DNA of 64,000 nucleotides from Aurantiacibacter luteus (GTDB lineage Bacteria; Pseudomonadota; Alphaproteobacteria; Sphingomonadales; Sphingomonadaceae), in assembly GCF_001010945.1 (NCBI RefSeq), contig NZ_LBHB01000002.1:744001-808000 (forward strand), given 5' to 3'. Position 1 is the stretch's first letter; each line of letters starts with the position of its first letter. Below are positions 44,949 to 53,261 of the stretch, one piece after another. The notes under the pieces are model-generated. The model did no database searches, was not told where the DNA came from, and was given only the letters and a program-made list of their open reading frames with translations. A program made the translations under genes and the position numbers.

Positions 44949-46523
44949 TCAATTCCCCGTCAAGCGGACCGGGATGCTCTGCGGCTGGCCGCCGCGCGCC
45001 TGCACGCGCAGCAGCACCGCGCCGCGCCCGTCGCGCCGGGCCGCCTCGATGACGGCTTCGAGCGCCGCGAGTGTTGGCACCTCGCGCCCGTTGGCGGCGA
45101 GGATCATCACCCCGCGCGCCAGCCCGCGACGCGCCGCGTCGGAGTTGGGATCGACGTTGGTGATGGCAAGGCCGCGGGTATCGGCGGGGACGCCAAGCTG
45201 ACGGGCGATGGTGGGATCGATCGGCAGCGCCTGAATACCGAGCTGCTCGGCCACGAGCCCGCCGCTGTCGCTTGGCTGCGACTGGCTGGGTCCGTTGTCC
45301 TCGTTCTGGAACATCTGCTGCTGGCGCAGCGTCTCCTCGCTGGGGCGGCGGCCCACGGTCACGTTGGTGCGGCGACGCTCGCCGTCGCGCACGTAGGTGA
45401 CGGGGATGGTCGTGCCCGGGGCGATGTTCGCGACGATGTAGCTGAGCGTAGAATCGGGCGTGACCTCGGTATCGTTGACCGAGACCACCACGTCGCCCGC
45501 GCGCAGACCCGCGCGCTCTGCCGCCTCGCCCGGCTGCACGCTCTGGATCAGCTCGCCGCGCGCGCGCTCGATGCCCAGCGCATCGGCGATGTCGTCGTCC
45601 ACCGGCTGGATCGACACGCCCAGATAGCCGCGCTGGATTTCCTCGCCCCGGATCAGCTGCTCCACGATGGGGCTGGCGGTCTCGGCCGGAATGGCAAGGC
45701 CGATGCCTACGCTGCCGCCCGAGGGCGAGAGGATGGCGTTGTTGATGCCGATGACGTTGCCCTGCATGTCGAACAGCGGACCACCCGAATTGCCGCGATT
45801 GATCGCCGCGTCGGTCTGGATGTAGCGGTCGTAAGCGCCGCTGCCGACGTTGCGCAGCACGCTGGAGACGATGCCGCTCGTCACCGTGCCGCCGAGGCCA
45901 AACGGATTGCCGATGGCGATCACCCAGTCGCCCACGCGCGCTTCGCTCGAATTGCCGAAGCGCACGAAGGGAAACGCGCTGCTGCCAGAGATCTTGAGCA
46001 CCGCGAGGTCGCTCTGCGGATCGGTGCCGACGAGCTCGGCGGTGTATTCGGTGCCGTCGGCGAGGGTCACCGTCACCTCTTCCAGCGTGGCCCGCGCATC
46101 AGGCGCGACGACGTGGTTGTTGGTGACTATGTAGCCATCGGCCGACACGATGAAGCCGGAGCCGAGCGAGGTCGCCTCCTGCGTGCGCGGACCGCTCGGG
46201 CCCTGCTGGCGGCGCTGGAAGAACTGGCCGAAGGGGGTGCCCTCGAACGGGTTGGCCTGCTGCTCCACCGTGATCGACTGGCGGGTGGAGATATTGACGA
46301 CGGCGGGTTGCAGCTGCGCGGTCAGGTCGGCGAAGCTGGCGGGCGCGCCGGCGCGCGGCACAACGCCTTCCATATGCATCCGGTCGTTCTGCGCGACCTG
46401 CGCCCCGGCGGGCGCGCCGGTGATGAGCGAGATGGCGGCACCGCCGAGCAGCAGGGCCGAGGTGATCGAATAGGAATAGCGCACTGGCTTCACGTCCTTG
46501 TGGTCCTTTATCTCAATTCGCAT
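44949..46523 (-). CDS. degP: Do family serine endopeptidase (DegP/HtrA)
   Basis: This periplasmic protease/chaperone degrades misfolded envelope proteins. The 524-residue protein has an N-terminal membrane or signal segment (ITSALLLGGAAISLITGAPA), a trypsin-like domain with His in IVTNNHVVAP (about residue 137), Asp in SDLAVLKI (about 172) and Ser in GNSGGPLFDMQG (about 243), then two PDZ domains (GYLGVSIQPVDD; a second with NVDPNSDAARRGLARG). The Q-linker between the PDZ domains is typical. It lies 96 bp after hflC on the same strand; HflKC and Do protease neighbours are common in alphaproteobacteria. Confidence 0.93.
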   Translation of the reverse strand: MRIEIKDHKDVKPVRYSYSITSALLLGGAAISLITGAPAGAQVAQNDRMHMEGVVPRAGAPASFADLTAQLQPAVVNISTRQSITVEQQANPFEGTPFGQFFQRRQQGPSGPRTQEATSLGSGFIVSADGYIVTNNHVVAPDARATLEEVTVTLADGTEYTAELVGTDPQSDLAVLKISGSSAFPFVRFGNSSEARVGDWVIAIGNPFGLGGTVTSGIVSSVLRNVGSGAYDRYIQTDAAINRGNSGGPLFDMQGNVIGINNAILSPSGGSVGIGLAIPAETASPIVEQLIRGEEIQRGYLGVSIQPVDDDIADALGIERARGELIQSVQPGEAAERAGLRAGDVVVSVNDTEVTPDSTLSYIVANIAPGTTIPVTYVRDGERRRTNVTVGRRPSEETLRQQQMFQNEDNGPSQSQPSDSGGLVAEQLGIQALPIDPTIARQLGVPADTRGLAITNVDPNSDAARRGLARGVMILAANGREVPTLAALEAVIEAARRDGRGAVLLRVQARGGQPQSIPVRLTGN

Positions 46524-46619
46524 CGCGGCGATGGTCCGCTTCGCAACGCCTCCTGCCCCGCCACGGTTTCCAGCCCAAAGCGGCTGAACTTGTGTTTAAC
46601 GACAGGTGTAATCGAACCC

Positions 46620-47483
46620 TCAGTTGCGCCCCCTGAACTGGCGCAGGTAATCGTTGCTGTCGTCCATGATGATCGAGCTCTCGCCGACGTCGGTCTCCCC
46701 CGCCTGCGCCGGGCCGAATGTGGCGCGGTAGCTCTGCATGGCGCGGTAAAAATCGTAGAACGAAGCATCCTGGTTGTAGGCCTCGGCATAGATGCGCGCG
46801 GCCTCCGCCGCGGCCTCGGCGCGGATGATCTGCGCGTCGCGCCTTCCGCCCGCACGGATCGTTTCGGCCTGCTGGCTGCGTTCGGACTGCATCCGGGTGA
46901 AGGCCGACTGCAGCGGCGTGCCGCTGGGCAGGTCGGCGCGCGCGATGCGCACGTCGAGCACCTGCGCGCCGTATTGCCGCGCCTGCTCGTCGAGCTGGTC
47001 GCGGATATTGCGCATCGCGCTGCCGCGCTCGGCGGTGAGCAGGCTGGCAAATGTGCGCCGGCCCAGTTCCTGACGCAGGACCGAGGGCAGGATGCGCGCC
47101 AGCTGGCCGCGCAGAAGCTCCTCGTTGCCCGCGCGTTGCACGAACAACACGGGATCGTAGATGCGGTAGCGGGCAAAGGCGTTGACCTCGAGCCGCTGCT
47201 GGTCGTTCGACAGCACCGTCTCGTTTTCCATGACGAGGTTCTGGATGCGCCGGTCGACGAACTGCATCCGCTCGACGATGGGGATGCGGTACCAGATGCC
47301 CGCGCCGGTGCTGCCGTAGGGTTGCGCCGGGTCGAAGCGGTTGATGACCTCGACCGGCTCACCGGTGCGGATCTTTACCGCCTGCTGCGTTTCGGGGACG
47401 ATCACGACCGTGCTGAGGAGCGCGACGAGAAGCGCCGCGACCGCGATCACCGACATCCGGTGCGTCTGCCAGAAACGGTCCAT
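46620..47483 (-). CDS. hflC: Protease modulator HflC
   Basis: HflC and HflK form a large membrane complex around the FtsH protease. The ATG at 47483 overlaps the hflK stop (TAATG), giving 287 residues. A membrane anchor (MSVIAVAALLVALLSTVVIV) is followed by an SPFH/band-7 domain (QQAVKIRTGEPVEVINRFDP; DRRIQNLVMENETVLSNDQQ; RYRIYDPVLFVQ) and a long helical segment (ARQYGAQVLDVRIARADLP; AEAAAEAARIYAEAYNQD). The upstream open frame through hflK is spurious. Confidence 0.94.
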   Translation of the reverse strand: MDRFWQTHRMSVIAVAALLVALLSTVVIVPETQQAVKIRTGEPVEVINRFDPAQPYGSTGAGIWYRIPIVERMQFVDRRIQNLVMENETVLSNDQQRLEVNAFARYRIYDPVLFVQRAGNEELLRGQLARILPSVLRQELGRRTFASLLTAERGSAMRNIRDQLDEQARQYGAQVLDVRIARADLPSGTPLQSAFTRMQSERSQQAETIRAGGRRDAQIIRAEAAAEAARIYAEAYNQDASFYDFYRAMQSYRATFGPAQAGETDVGESSIIMDDSNDYLRQFRGRN

Positions 47484-48664
47484 TACTGGCCTCCTGCGGG
47501 CGGAGTGACGACCTGGGCGGAACCTTGCGAGCGGCGCTGCACCTCGGGCAGGGGCAGGTAGGGGGTTACCCCGCTGCCGCCCTCGATCACCGTCTTGTCG
47601 GTGCCGCGCAGCACCTGTTCCATGGTCTCGTAATAGAGACGCCGGCGCGTCACCTCGGGGGCGAGGCGATACTGGGCGTAGATCTCGTTGAACTCGGCGG
47701 CCGAACCCTGCGCGTCGGCCAGCACCTGCTGTTCGTAGCGGCGCGCATCGTTGAGGTTGCGCTCGCGGTCCTGGCGGGCAGCGAGCACGTCGTTGAAGGC
47801 CTCGATCACCTGTTCCGGCGCCTCGGTCCGCGCGACCTCCACACCCTGCACGGCGATGCCGGCGTCGTAGGCGTCGAGGATGGACTGCATGCGCTCGCGC
47901 ACCCGCGCCTCCACCTCGGCACGGCCGGAGCCGGAGAGGACGGTGTCGAGATCGGTCTCGGCGATGCTCTCGCGCATGGCCGATTCGGCCACTTCGCGGA
48001 CCGTCGCCTCGGGGTCGGGCAGCTCGTATTCGAACTGCACCAGGTCCTTGATGTTCCAGCGCACGAGATAGCTCAGGTCGACCAGGTTCTGGTCGCCGGT
48101 GAGGATCAGGTTCTCCCCGCCGCTGCCGATTTCCTCGAGCCGGATTTCGCCCACGTCGACGACGGTGGCGGTCTGGATCGGCCAGGGCGCGGTGAAGTTG
48201 GTGCCGGGGTTCATGGTGTAGGCGTACTTGCCGCCGAACCAGGTAACGACGCCCTGTTCGCGCGGCTGCACGAAGTGGACCGAGGTGACGGCCACCCAGA
48301 CCACGGCGATGCCGGCGAGCGCGATGGGCAGCCAGCTCTTGCCGCCGGGCCTCTCGGGCAGGCGGAAGGTCGGCCCGCCGCCGCCGGGGCCGCCGGGGCG
48401 ACGACGCGGACCTTCGGGGCCGCGATTGCGGAAGATGTCCTCGATATTCGCGCCGCGCCGGCCGCGGCCGGGTTCGCCCGCGTCGCTGCCGCCGCCCGGC
48501 AGCCAGGGGTTGCGCGGCCCGCGCGGGGTCTCGTCGCCTGAGCTTGGCGGCGTGCCGCCGCCCTCTCCACCATCGCTGCCGCTTCCGCCTGCCGTGCCCC
48601 AGGGATTCTTCTTCCCGGCCATGGCAAGGCCGATCCTGTCGATAAAACCGCCCAAACGTTCCAT
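47483..48664 (-). CDS. hflK: Protease modulator HflK
   Basis: HflK is the partner of HflC in FtsH control. The ATG at 48664 (MERLGGFIDRIGLAMAGKK) with AGAAGG upstream gives 393 residues; an internal ATG at 48622 (MAGKKNPWG) is an alternative. The N-terminus has a long Gly/Pro/Arg-rich cytoplasmic region (about 15-105), then a membrane segment (LPIALAGIAVVWVAVTSVHF), a band-7 domain (QPREQGVVTWFGGKYAYTMN; GDQNLVDLSYLVRWNIKDL) and a coiled-coil tail (ARQDRERNLNDARRYEQQVL). Coupled to hflC by TAATG. Divergent from the mrp gene. Confidence 0.94.
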   Translation of the reverse strand: MERLGGFIDRIGLAMAGKKNPWGTAGGSGSDGGEGGGTPPSSGDETPRGPRNPWLPGGGSDAGEPGRGRRGANIEDIFRNRGPEGPRRRPGGPGGGGPTFRLPERPGGKSWLPIALAGIAVVWVAVTSVHFVQPREQGVVTWFGGKYAYTMNPGTNFTAPWPIQTATVVDVGEIRLEEIGSGGENLILTGDQNLVDLSYLVRWNIKDLVQFEYELPDPEATVREVAESAMRESIAETDLDTVLSGSGRAEVEARVRERMQSILDAYDAGIAVQGVEVARTEAPEQVIEAFNDVLAARQDRERNLNDARRYEQQVLADAQGSAAEFNEIYAQYRLAPEVTRRRLYYETMEQVLRGTDKTVIEGGSGVTPYLPLPEVQRRSQGSAQVVTPPAGGQ

Positions 48665-48757
48665 GCCCTTCTCTATAGGTAGGCTCGCGGCAAAAAACAG
48701 GGGGTGGGCCCAGCAAACTTGCTGACCCGGCGGGCGCGAGGCGCTAGCAGGCGGGCC

Positions 48758-49720
48758 ATGAGCAGCGAAACCGCGATCCGCGCCGCCATTCCCGCCGAGC
48801 TGGCCGGTATGGTGCGCTCCGTCTCCCTGCGCGATGGCGTGGCGACGCTGGTCGTCGATGCGGGCGCGCTGGGCCGCTCCGCCGCGGCGCAATTGCAGCG
48901 CGAGCTTGAGACGGCGGTGGGCGCGCTCGAGGGCGTGGCCGAGGTGCGCGTGGCGCTGATGGCGGAAAGGCGCGAGCGGCGCATCGTGCTGGTAGGCAGC
49001 GGCAAGGGCGGCGTCGGCAAGTCGACCCTGACCGCCAATCTCGCCGTGGCCCTTGCAGGCATGGGCCACAAGGTGGGCGTCGTCGATGCCGACATTTACG
49101 GCCCCTCGCAATCCATGCTGCTCGACGCGGGCGGCAACAAGCTGCGCGCCGAGGGGCAGACCCTGATCCCGCACCAGAGCGAGTTCGGCGTCAGCTTCGT
49201 CTCGATGGCGCAGCTGATCGAGGGCGGGCGCGCCATCGCCTGGCGCGGGCCGATGGTGGGCAAGGCGCTGGCCCAGCTGATGGAGGCGGACTGGGGCGAG
49301 GCCGAACTGCTGCTGGTCGACCTGCCGCCGGGCACCGGCGACGTTCAACTCACGATGATGCAGCAGTTCAAGCCGGTCGGCGCGGTTGTCGTCTCCACGC
49401 CGCAAGATCTGGCGCTGATCGACGCGGCGCGCGCCATCGACCTGTTCCGCCAGGCGCAGATCCCGGTGATCGGCGTGGCCGAGAACATGGCGGGATACCT
49501 TTGCCCCTCGTGCGGCGAGGTCAGTCAGCCGTTCGGGCAGGGCGGGGCCGAGGCGGCGGCGCACTCGCTCGGCGTGCCGTTCCTGGGGCGCATCCCGCTG
49601 GCGATGGACATTCGCGTCGGCTCCGACACCGGCCAGCCGCCTGCCGCGAGCGAGGGTGCCTACGCCGAACCGTTCAAGGCCGTCGCCGCGCAGGTCGCGC
49701 GCTTCCTCGAGAGCGCCTGA
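48758..49720 (+). CDS. mrp: Mrp/NBP35-type ATP-binding iron-sulfur carrier protein
   Basis: Mrp/ApbC proteins bind and transfer Fe-S clusters. The ATG at 48758 (MSSETAIRAAIPAELAGMVR) gives 320 residues. An N-terminal MIP18/DUF59-like domain (about 1-75) precedes the deviant Walker A P-loop VLVGSGKGGVGKSTLTANLA, VVDADIYGPSQSMLL, the Asp of LLVDLPPGTGDVQLTMMQQF and the cluster-binding CxxC in AGYLCPSCGEVSQPFGQGG. Its stop abuts the next ATG (TGAATG), so it is co-translated with the molybdoenzyme subunit gene. Confidence 0.93.
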   Translation: MSSETAIRAAIPAELAGMVRSVSLRDGVATLVVDAGALGRSAAAQLQRELETAVGALEGVAEVRVALMAERRERRIVLVGSGKGGVGKSTLTANLAVALAGMGHKVGVVDADIYGPSQSMLLDAGGNKLRAEGQTLIPHQSEFGVSFVSMAQLIEGGRAIAWRGPMVGKALAQLMEADWGEAELLLVDLPPGTGDVQLTMMQQFKPVGAVVVSTPQDLALIDAARAIDLFRQAQIPVIGVAENMAGYLCPSCGEVSQPFGQGGAEAAAHSLGVPFLGRIPLAMDIRVGSDTGQPPAASEGAYAEPFKAVAAQVARFLESA

Positions 49721-52012
49721 ATGCGGATCTCGCGCCGCGGTCTTCTGGCAGGCGCCGCGGCGGGCGGCGGGCTGCTCGTCGCCTGGACGCTGATGCCGCG
49801 CGAATTCGACAACCCGCTTTCGCCCGGCCCTGGCGAAGCCGCCTTCGATGCCTGGCTGAAGATCGCGGCGGACGGCGTGGTGACCGTCGCCGTGCCGCAG
49901 TTGGAGATGGGGCAGGGCGTCACCACGCTGCTGCCGCAGGTCGTGGCGATGGAGCTGGGCGCGGACTGGCGGCAGGTCGCGGTCGAGCCCGCCCCGGTCA
50001 GCGGCGCCTATGCCAACGTACCTCTCGCCGCGCGCTGGGCGCCGCTGTGGCGGCCGCTGCTGGGCACTTGGGAGGACGAGCCGGACGAACTGCTGCTGCG
50101 ACGCTGGGCGCAGGACAACCGCTTCACCGCCACCGCCGAGGGCACCGCGCTCGCCGCCTACGAGGCATCGTGCCGCAACGCGGGCGCGGCGGCGCGGGCC
50201 ATGCTGGCGCAGGCGGCGGCAGACCGCTGGGACGTGCCGTGGGAGCAGTGCCGGGCGGAAAACGGCTTCATCTACCATGATGCCAATCGCGCCAGCTTCG
50301 CCGAACTGGCGCTGGAGGCGGCGAGCCAGACCCCGCCCGATCCGCCGCCGCTGCTGCCCGATCCGCCCGCCGAGCTGGCGCTGGCGACGGGCGAGGATGC
50401 GGAACGCGAGCGGGTGCTGGCATGGCCCCGGCTCGACCTGCCGAGCAAGGTCGACGGCAGCCACGTCTTTGCCGCCGATGTGCGGCTGCCGAACATGGTC
50501 TATGCCGCGATCCGCCACGGGCCGCACGACCGCGCCGAGCTACTCGATTTCGACGCCTCGCTTGCAAGTGGTCAGCGCGGGCTGGTCCAGCTGGTGCGCG
50601 GCAAGCGTTGGCTGGCCGCGGTGGCCGACAATTGGTGGGCGGCGGAAGAGGCGCTGCGCAAGATCGCGCCGCGCTTCTCGGTCGAGGAGCCGGTGCAGGG
50701 CGCGGCGATGGCCGAGGCGCTCGACAATCGCGTGCGGCGCGGCGTGGGCGAGGTGATGTTCGAGCGAGGCGAGGGCGACACCGGCTACACTCCCGACCTC
50801 GCGCTGCGCTACGACGTCGCGCCGGGCCTGCACGCGACCATCGAGACGACATCGGCAACCGCCCAGCTGGTCGACGGCAAGCTGGAGATGTGGCTCCCGA
50901 CGCAGACGCCCGAGGCCGCGCGCGCGGCGGCGGCGGGCGCGCTCGGCATCGGGCACGAGGACGTGATCCTCTATCCGGTCGCGGCGGGCGGCAGTTTCGA
51001 CCGGCGGCTGGATAACCAGGCGGCGATCGAGGTGGCGCTGCTGGCGCGCGAGACCGGCAGGCCGGTGCAGCTGACCTGGTCGCGCTGGCAGGAACACGTC
51101 GCCAGCTATCCGCGCCCGCCCGTCGCCGCGCTGCTCGGCGCGCGGATCGCGCCCGAAGGCAGCATCATGGGCCTGCGCGCGCGCATCGCCTGCCCGCCGA
51201 CCATGCCCGAATTGGGCCGCCGCATGTTCGACAACCGGACGAGCTGGGCGGCCATCGCGGAGACGGCGAACGAGGCCGATCCGCTGTCGGTCGAAGGGTT
51301 GCTGGCGAGCTACGCCATTCCCGACGTCGCGGTGACGCACGTGCCCGTGCGCCTGAAGCTACCGACCTCGCGGATGCGCGGCGGGGCGCACGGCTACACC
51401 GCTTTTTTCCGCGAATGTTTCCTCGACGAGGCCGCCAAGCGGCACGAGCGCGAGCCGCTGAGCTACCGCGTCGCCATGCTGGGGCAGGATCCGCGCATGG
51501 TCGCGGTGCTGCAGGCGGCGGCGCAGCTGGCGGCCTGGGACGGCGGCCAGCAGGGCGGCGGGATCGGTGGTGCGGGGCAGGGCCTTGCCTGCCACCGGAT
51601 GGACCTCTTCGGTGCCACTGGCCGGATCGCGGTGATCGCCGAGGCCGCCCGCGGCGAGGGCGGGCTCAGGGTCCGCAAGCTGTTTGCTGCCGCCGACATC
51701 GGCCGCGTGGTGAACCGCGACATCGCCTTGCAGCAGATCGAGGGCGGGCTGGTCTTCGGCCTGGCGATGGCACTAGGCTGCGATACCGATTACGCCGACG
51801 GCCTGCCGACCAACCACCGTCTGTCCTCGCTCTCGCTGCCGAGCCTTGCCGACTGCCCGGAAATCCACGTGAGCCTGCTCTCCAGCAGCGCCGAACCCTT
51901 CGATCCGGGCGAGATCGGCGTGCCCGCCACCGCGCCCGCCATCGCCAATGCCTTCCACGCCGCGACCGGCCTGCGCCTGCGCCGCCTACCGCTGCTCTCC
52001 GCCCTTACCTGA
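49721..52012 (+). CDS. Xanthine dehydrogenase-family molybdopterin subunit (IorB-like)
   Basis: The 763-residue protein begins with a twin-arginine signal (MRISRRGLLAGAAAGGGLLV), so export folded with its molybdenum cofactor is expected. The body matches the isoquinoline 1-oxidoreductase beta-subunit group: VPQLEMGQGVTTLLPQVVAM, SKVDGSHVFAADVRLPNMVY, PTQTPEAARAAAAGALGIGH, SFDRRLDNQAAIEVALLARE and, near the end, DIGRVVNRDIALQQIEGGLV followed by EIGVPATAPAIANAFHA with the catalytic Glu. The partner 2Fe-2S subunit (IorA-like) is not adjacent. Substrate unknown; heterocycles or aldehydes are usual for the family. Confidence 0.9.
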   Translation: MRISRRGLLAGAAAGGGLLVAWTLMPREFDNPLSPGPGEAAFDAWLKIAADGVVTVAVPQLEMGQGVTTLLPQVVAMELGADWRQVAVEPAPVSGAYANVPLAARWAPLWRPLLGTWEDEPDELLLRRWAQDNRFTATAEGTALAAYEASCRNAGAAARAMLAQAAADRWDVPWEQCRAENGFIYHDANRASFAELALEAASQTPPDPPPLLPDPPAELALATGEDAERERVLAWPRLDLPSKVDGSHVFAADVRLPNMVYAAIRHGPHDRAELLDFDASLASGQRGLVQLVRGKRWLAAVADNWWAAEEALRKIAPRFSVEEPVQGAAMAEALDNRVRRGVGEVMFERGEGDTGYTPDLALRYDVAPGLHATIETTSATAQLVDGKLEMWLPTQTPEAARAAAAGALGIGHEDVILYPVAAGGSFDRRLDNQAAIEVALLARETGRPVQLTWSRWQEHVASYPRPPVAALLGARIAPEGSIMGLRARIACPPTMPELGRRMFDNRTSWAAIAETANEADPLSVEGLLASYAIPDVAVTHVPVRLKLPTSRMRGGAHGYTAFFRECFLDEAAKRHEREPLSYRVAMLGQDPRMVAVLQAAAQLAAWDGGQQGGGIGGAGQGLACHRMDLFGATGRIAVIAEAARGEGGLRVRKLFAAADIGRVVNRDIALQQIEGGLVFGLAMALGCDTDYADGLPTNHRLSSLSLPSLADCPEIHVSLLSSSAEPFDPGEIGVPATAPAIANAFHAATGLRLRRLPLLSALT

Positions 52013-52026
52013 ACCGGACGCCTCTT

Positions 52027-53052
52027 ATGACCGCCCTTCTCCCGCCCGATCATCCCCCGGTGAAGAAGGGCCGTGTCGGCGTGCTCCTGGTCAACCTCGG
52101 CACGCCCGACGCGCCGGAGACCGGGGCGGTGCGGCGCTATCTTGGCGAATTCCTGTCCGACCGGCGCGTGGTCGAGATTCCGCAAATCGCCTGGCAGCCG
52201 ATCCTGCGCGGGATCATTCTCAACACGCGCCCGAAGAAGAGCGCCCATGCCTACAGGCAGGTATGGACCGACAAGGGCTCCCCGCTCGCCGCGATCACGG
52301 CGGAGCAGGCGCTCGAGCTGCAGGAGCGGCTGTCGCCCGGGGAGAGCCCGGCCATCGTGGTCGACTGGGCCATGCGCTACGGCAACCCCGCGATCCCGGA
52401 CCGGCTGGCGGCAATGTTCGAGGCAGGGTGCGAGCGCATCCTGCTCAGCCCCCTCTATCCGCAATACTGCGCCGCCACGACCGCCACCGTGGTCGACAAG
52501 GCGGCCGACTGGCTGCGGGCCCAGCGCTGGCAGCCGGCCCTGCGCACGCTGCCGCCGTACCACGACGATCCCGCCTACATCCAGGCGTTGGCGAGCGACC
52601 TCGGTCGCCAGCTGGCCGCGCTCGACTTCGTGCCCGAGGTCCTGCTGCTGAGTTTCCACGGCATGCCGAAGCGCACGCTGGAGCTGGGCGATCCCTACCA
52701 CTGCCACTGCCGCAAGACCGCGCGCCTGCTCGAAGAGGCGATGGCGCGTCCGGACATCCGCATGGCCACCACCTTCCAGAGCCGCTTCGGCCCCGCCAAG
52801 TGGCTCGAGCCCGCGACCGACGCCGTGCTGGAGGCCGAGGCCAGGGCGGGCACCAAGCGCCTCGCCATCGCCGCGCCGGGCTTTTCCGCCGACTGTCTCG
52901 AAACGCTGGAAGAACTGGCGATCCGCGGCCGCGAGCAGTTCATCGACGCGGGCGGCGAGCATTTCCACGTCCTCGACTGCCTCAATGCGGGCGCGGAAGG
53001 GATGGCGATGCTGGAGACGCTGGTGCGGCGCGAACTGGCGGGGTGGATCTAG
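52027..53052 (+). CDS. hemH: Ferrochelatase
   Basis: HemH inserts Fe2+ into protoporphyrin IX, the last step of heme synthesis. The ATG at 52027 (MTALLPPDHPPVKKGRVGVL) gives 341 residues; an open frame further upstream is antisense to nothing real and lies within the molybdoenzyme gene. Family segments are LVNLGTPDAPETGAVRRYLG, DWAMRYGNPAIPDRL, LSPLYPQYCAATTATV, the metal-site His in LLLSFHGMPKRTLELGDPYH and FQSRFGPAKWLEPATD. CHCRKTARLL is notable as a small Cys/His cluster. Its stop overlaps the stop of the convergent SDHAF4-like gene. Confidence 0.95.
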   Translation: MTALLPPDHPPVKKGRVGVLLVNLGTPDAPETGAVRRYLGEFLSDRRVVEIPQIAWQPILRGIILNTRPKKSAHAYRQVWTDKGSPLAAITAEQALELQERLSPGESPAIVVDWAMRYGNPAIPDRLAAMFEAGCERILLSPLYPQYCAATTATVVDKAADWLRAQRWQPALRTLPPYHDDPAYIQALASDLGRQLAALDFVPEVLLLSFHGMPKRTLELGDPYHCHCRKTARLLEEAMARPDIRMATTFQSRFGPAKWLEPATDAVLEAEARAGTKRLAIAAPGFSADCLETLEELAIRGREQFIDAGGEHFHVLDCLNAGAEGMAMLETLVRRELAGWI

Positions 53053-53207
53053 AAGTCGATCGCCACGCCCTTGATCACCCAGTCGCCATAGCGCGTGGGG
53101 CTGAGCGCCTCGTCCACCACCGGCGCCTCGGGCGCGGGTGGGGGTTCGCTGGTCCAGTAGGCGGGCTTTACGAAGCTCTCGGGTCGCTGGGTCGCGCGCT
53201 TTGTCAT
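53049..53207 (-). CDS. DUF1674 / SDHAF4-like succinate dehydrogenase assembly factor
   Basis: This 52-residue gene is easily missed. It ends with PTRYGDWVIKGVAIDF, the diagnostic C-terminal motif of DUF1674 proteins, whose mitochondrial relative SDHAF4 (Sdh8) helps assemble the flavinated SdhA subunit. The N-terminal half (RPESFVKPAYWTSEPPPAPE) is basic, then Pro-rich, as is usual. The start is ATG 53207; the frame stays open further upstream as antisense of the rRNA methyltransferase gene. Stops of this gene and hemH overlap as CTAG. Confidence 0.85.
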   Translation of the reverse strand: MTKRATQRPESFVKPAYWTSEPPPAPEAPVVDEALSPTRYGDWVIKGVAIDF

Positions 53208-53261
53208 GGGGGCAAGATGGGCGCACTGGCGCGGGCGCGCAAGGCGGACTAGAGGCACCCC

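Noticed and set aside
48665-50527. Long N-terminal extension of the hflK frame across mrp and the molybdoenzyme gene
   Set aside because: The frame is simply open on the antisense strand. Family similarity of HflK starts after 48664, and mrp and iorB-like genes explain the region.
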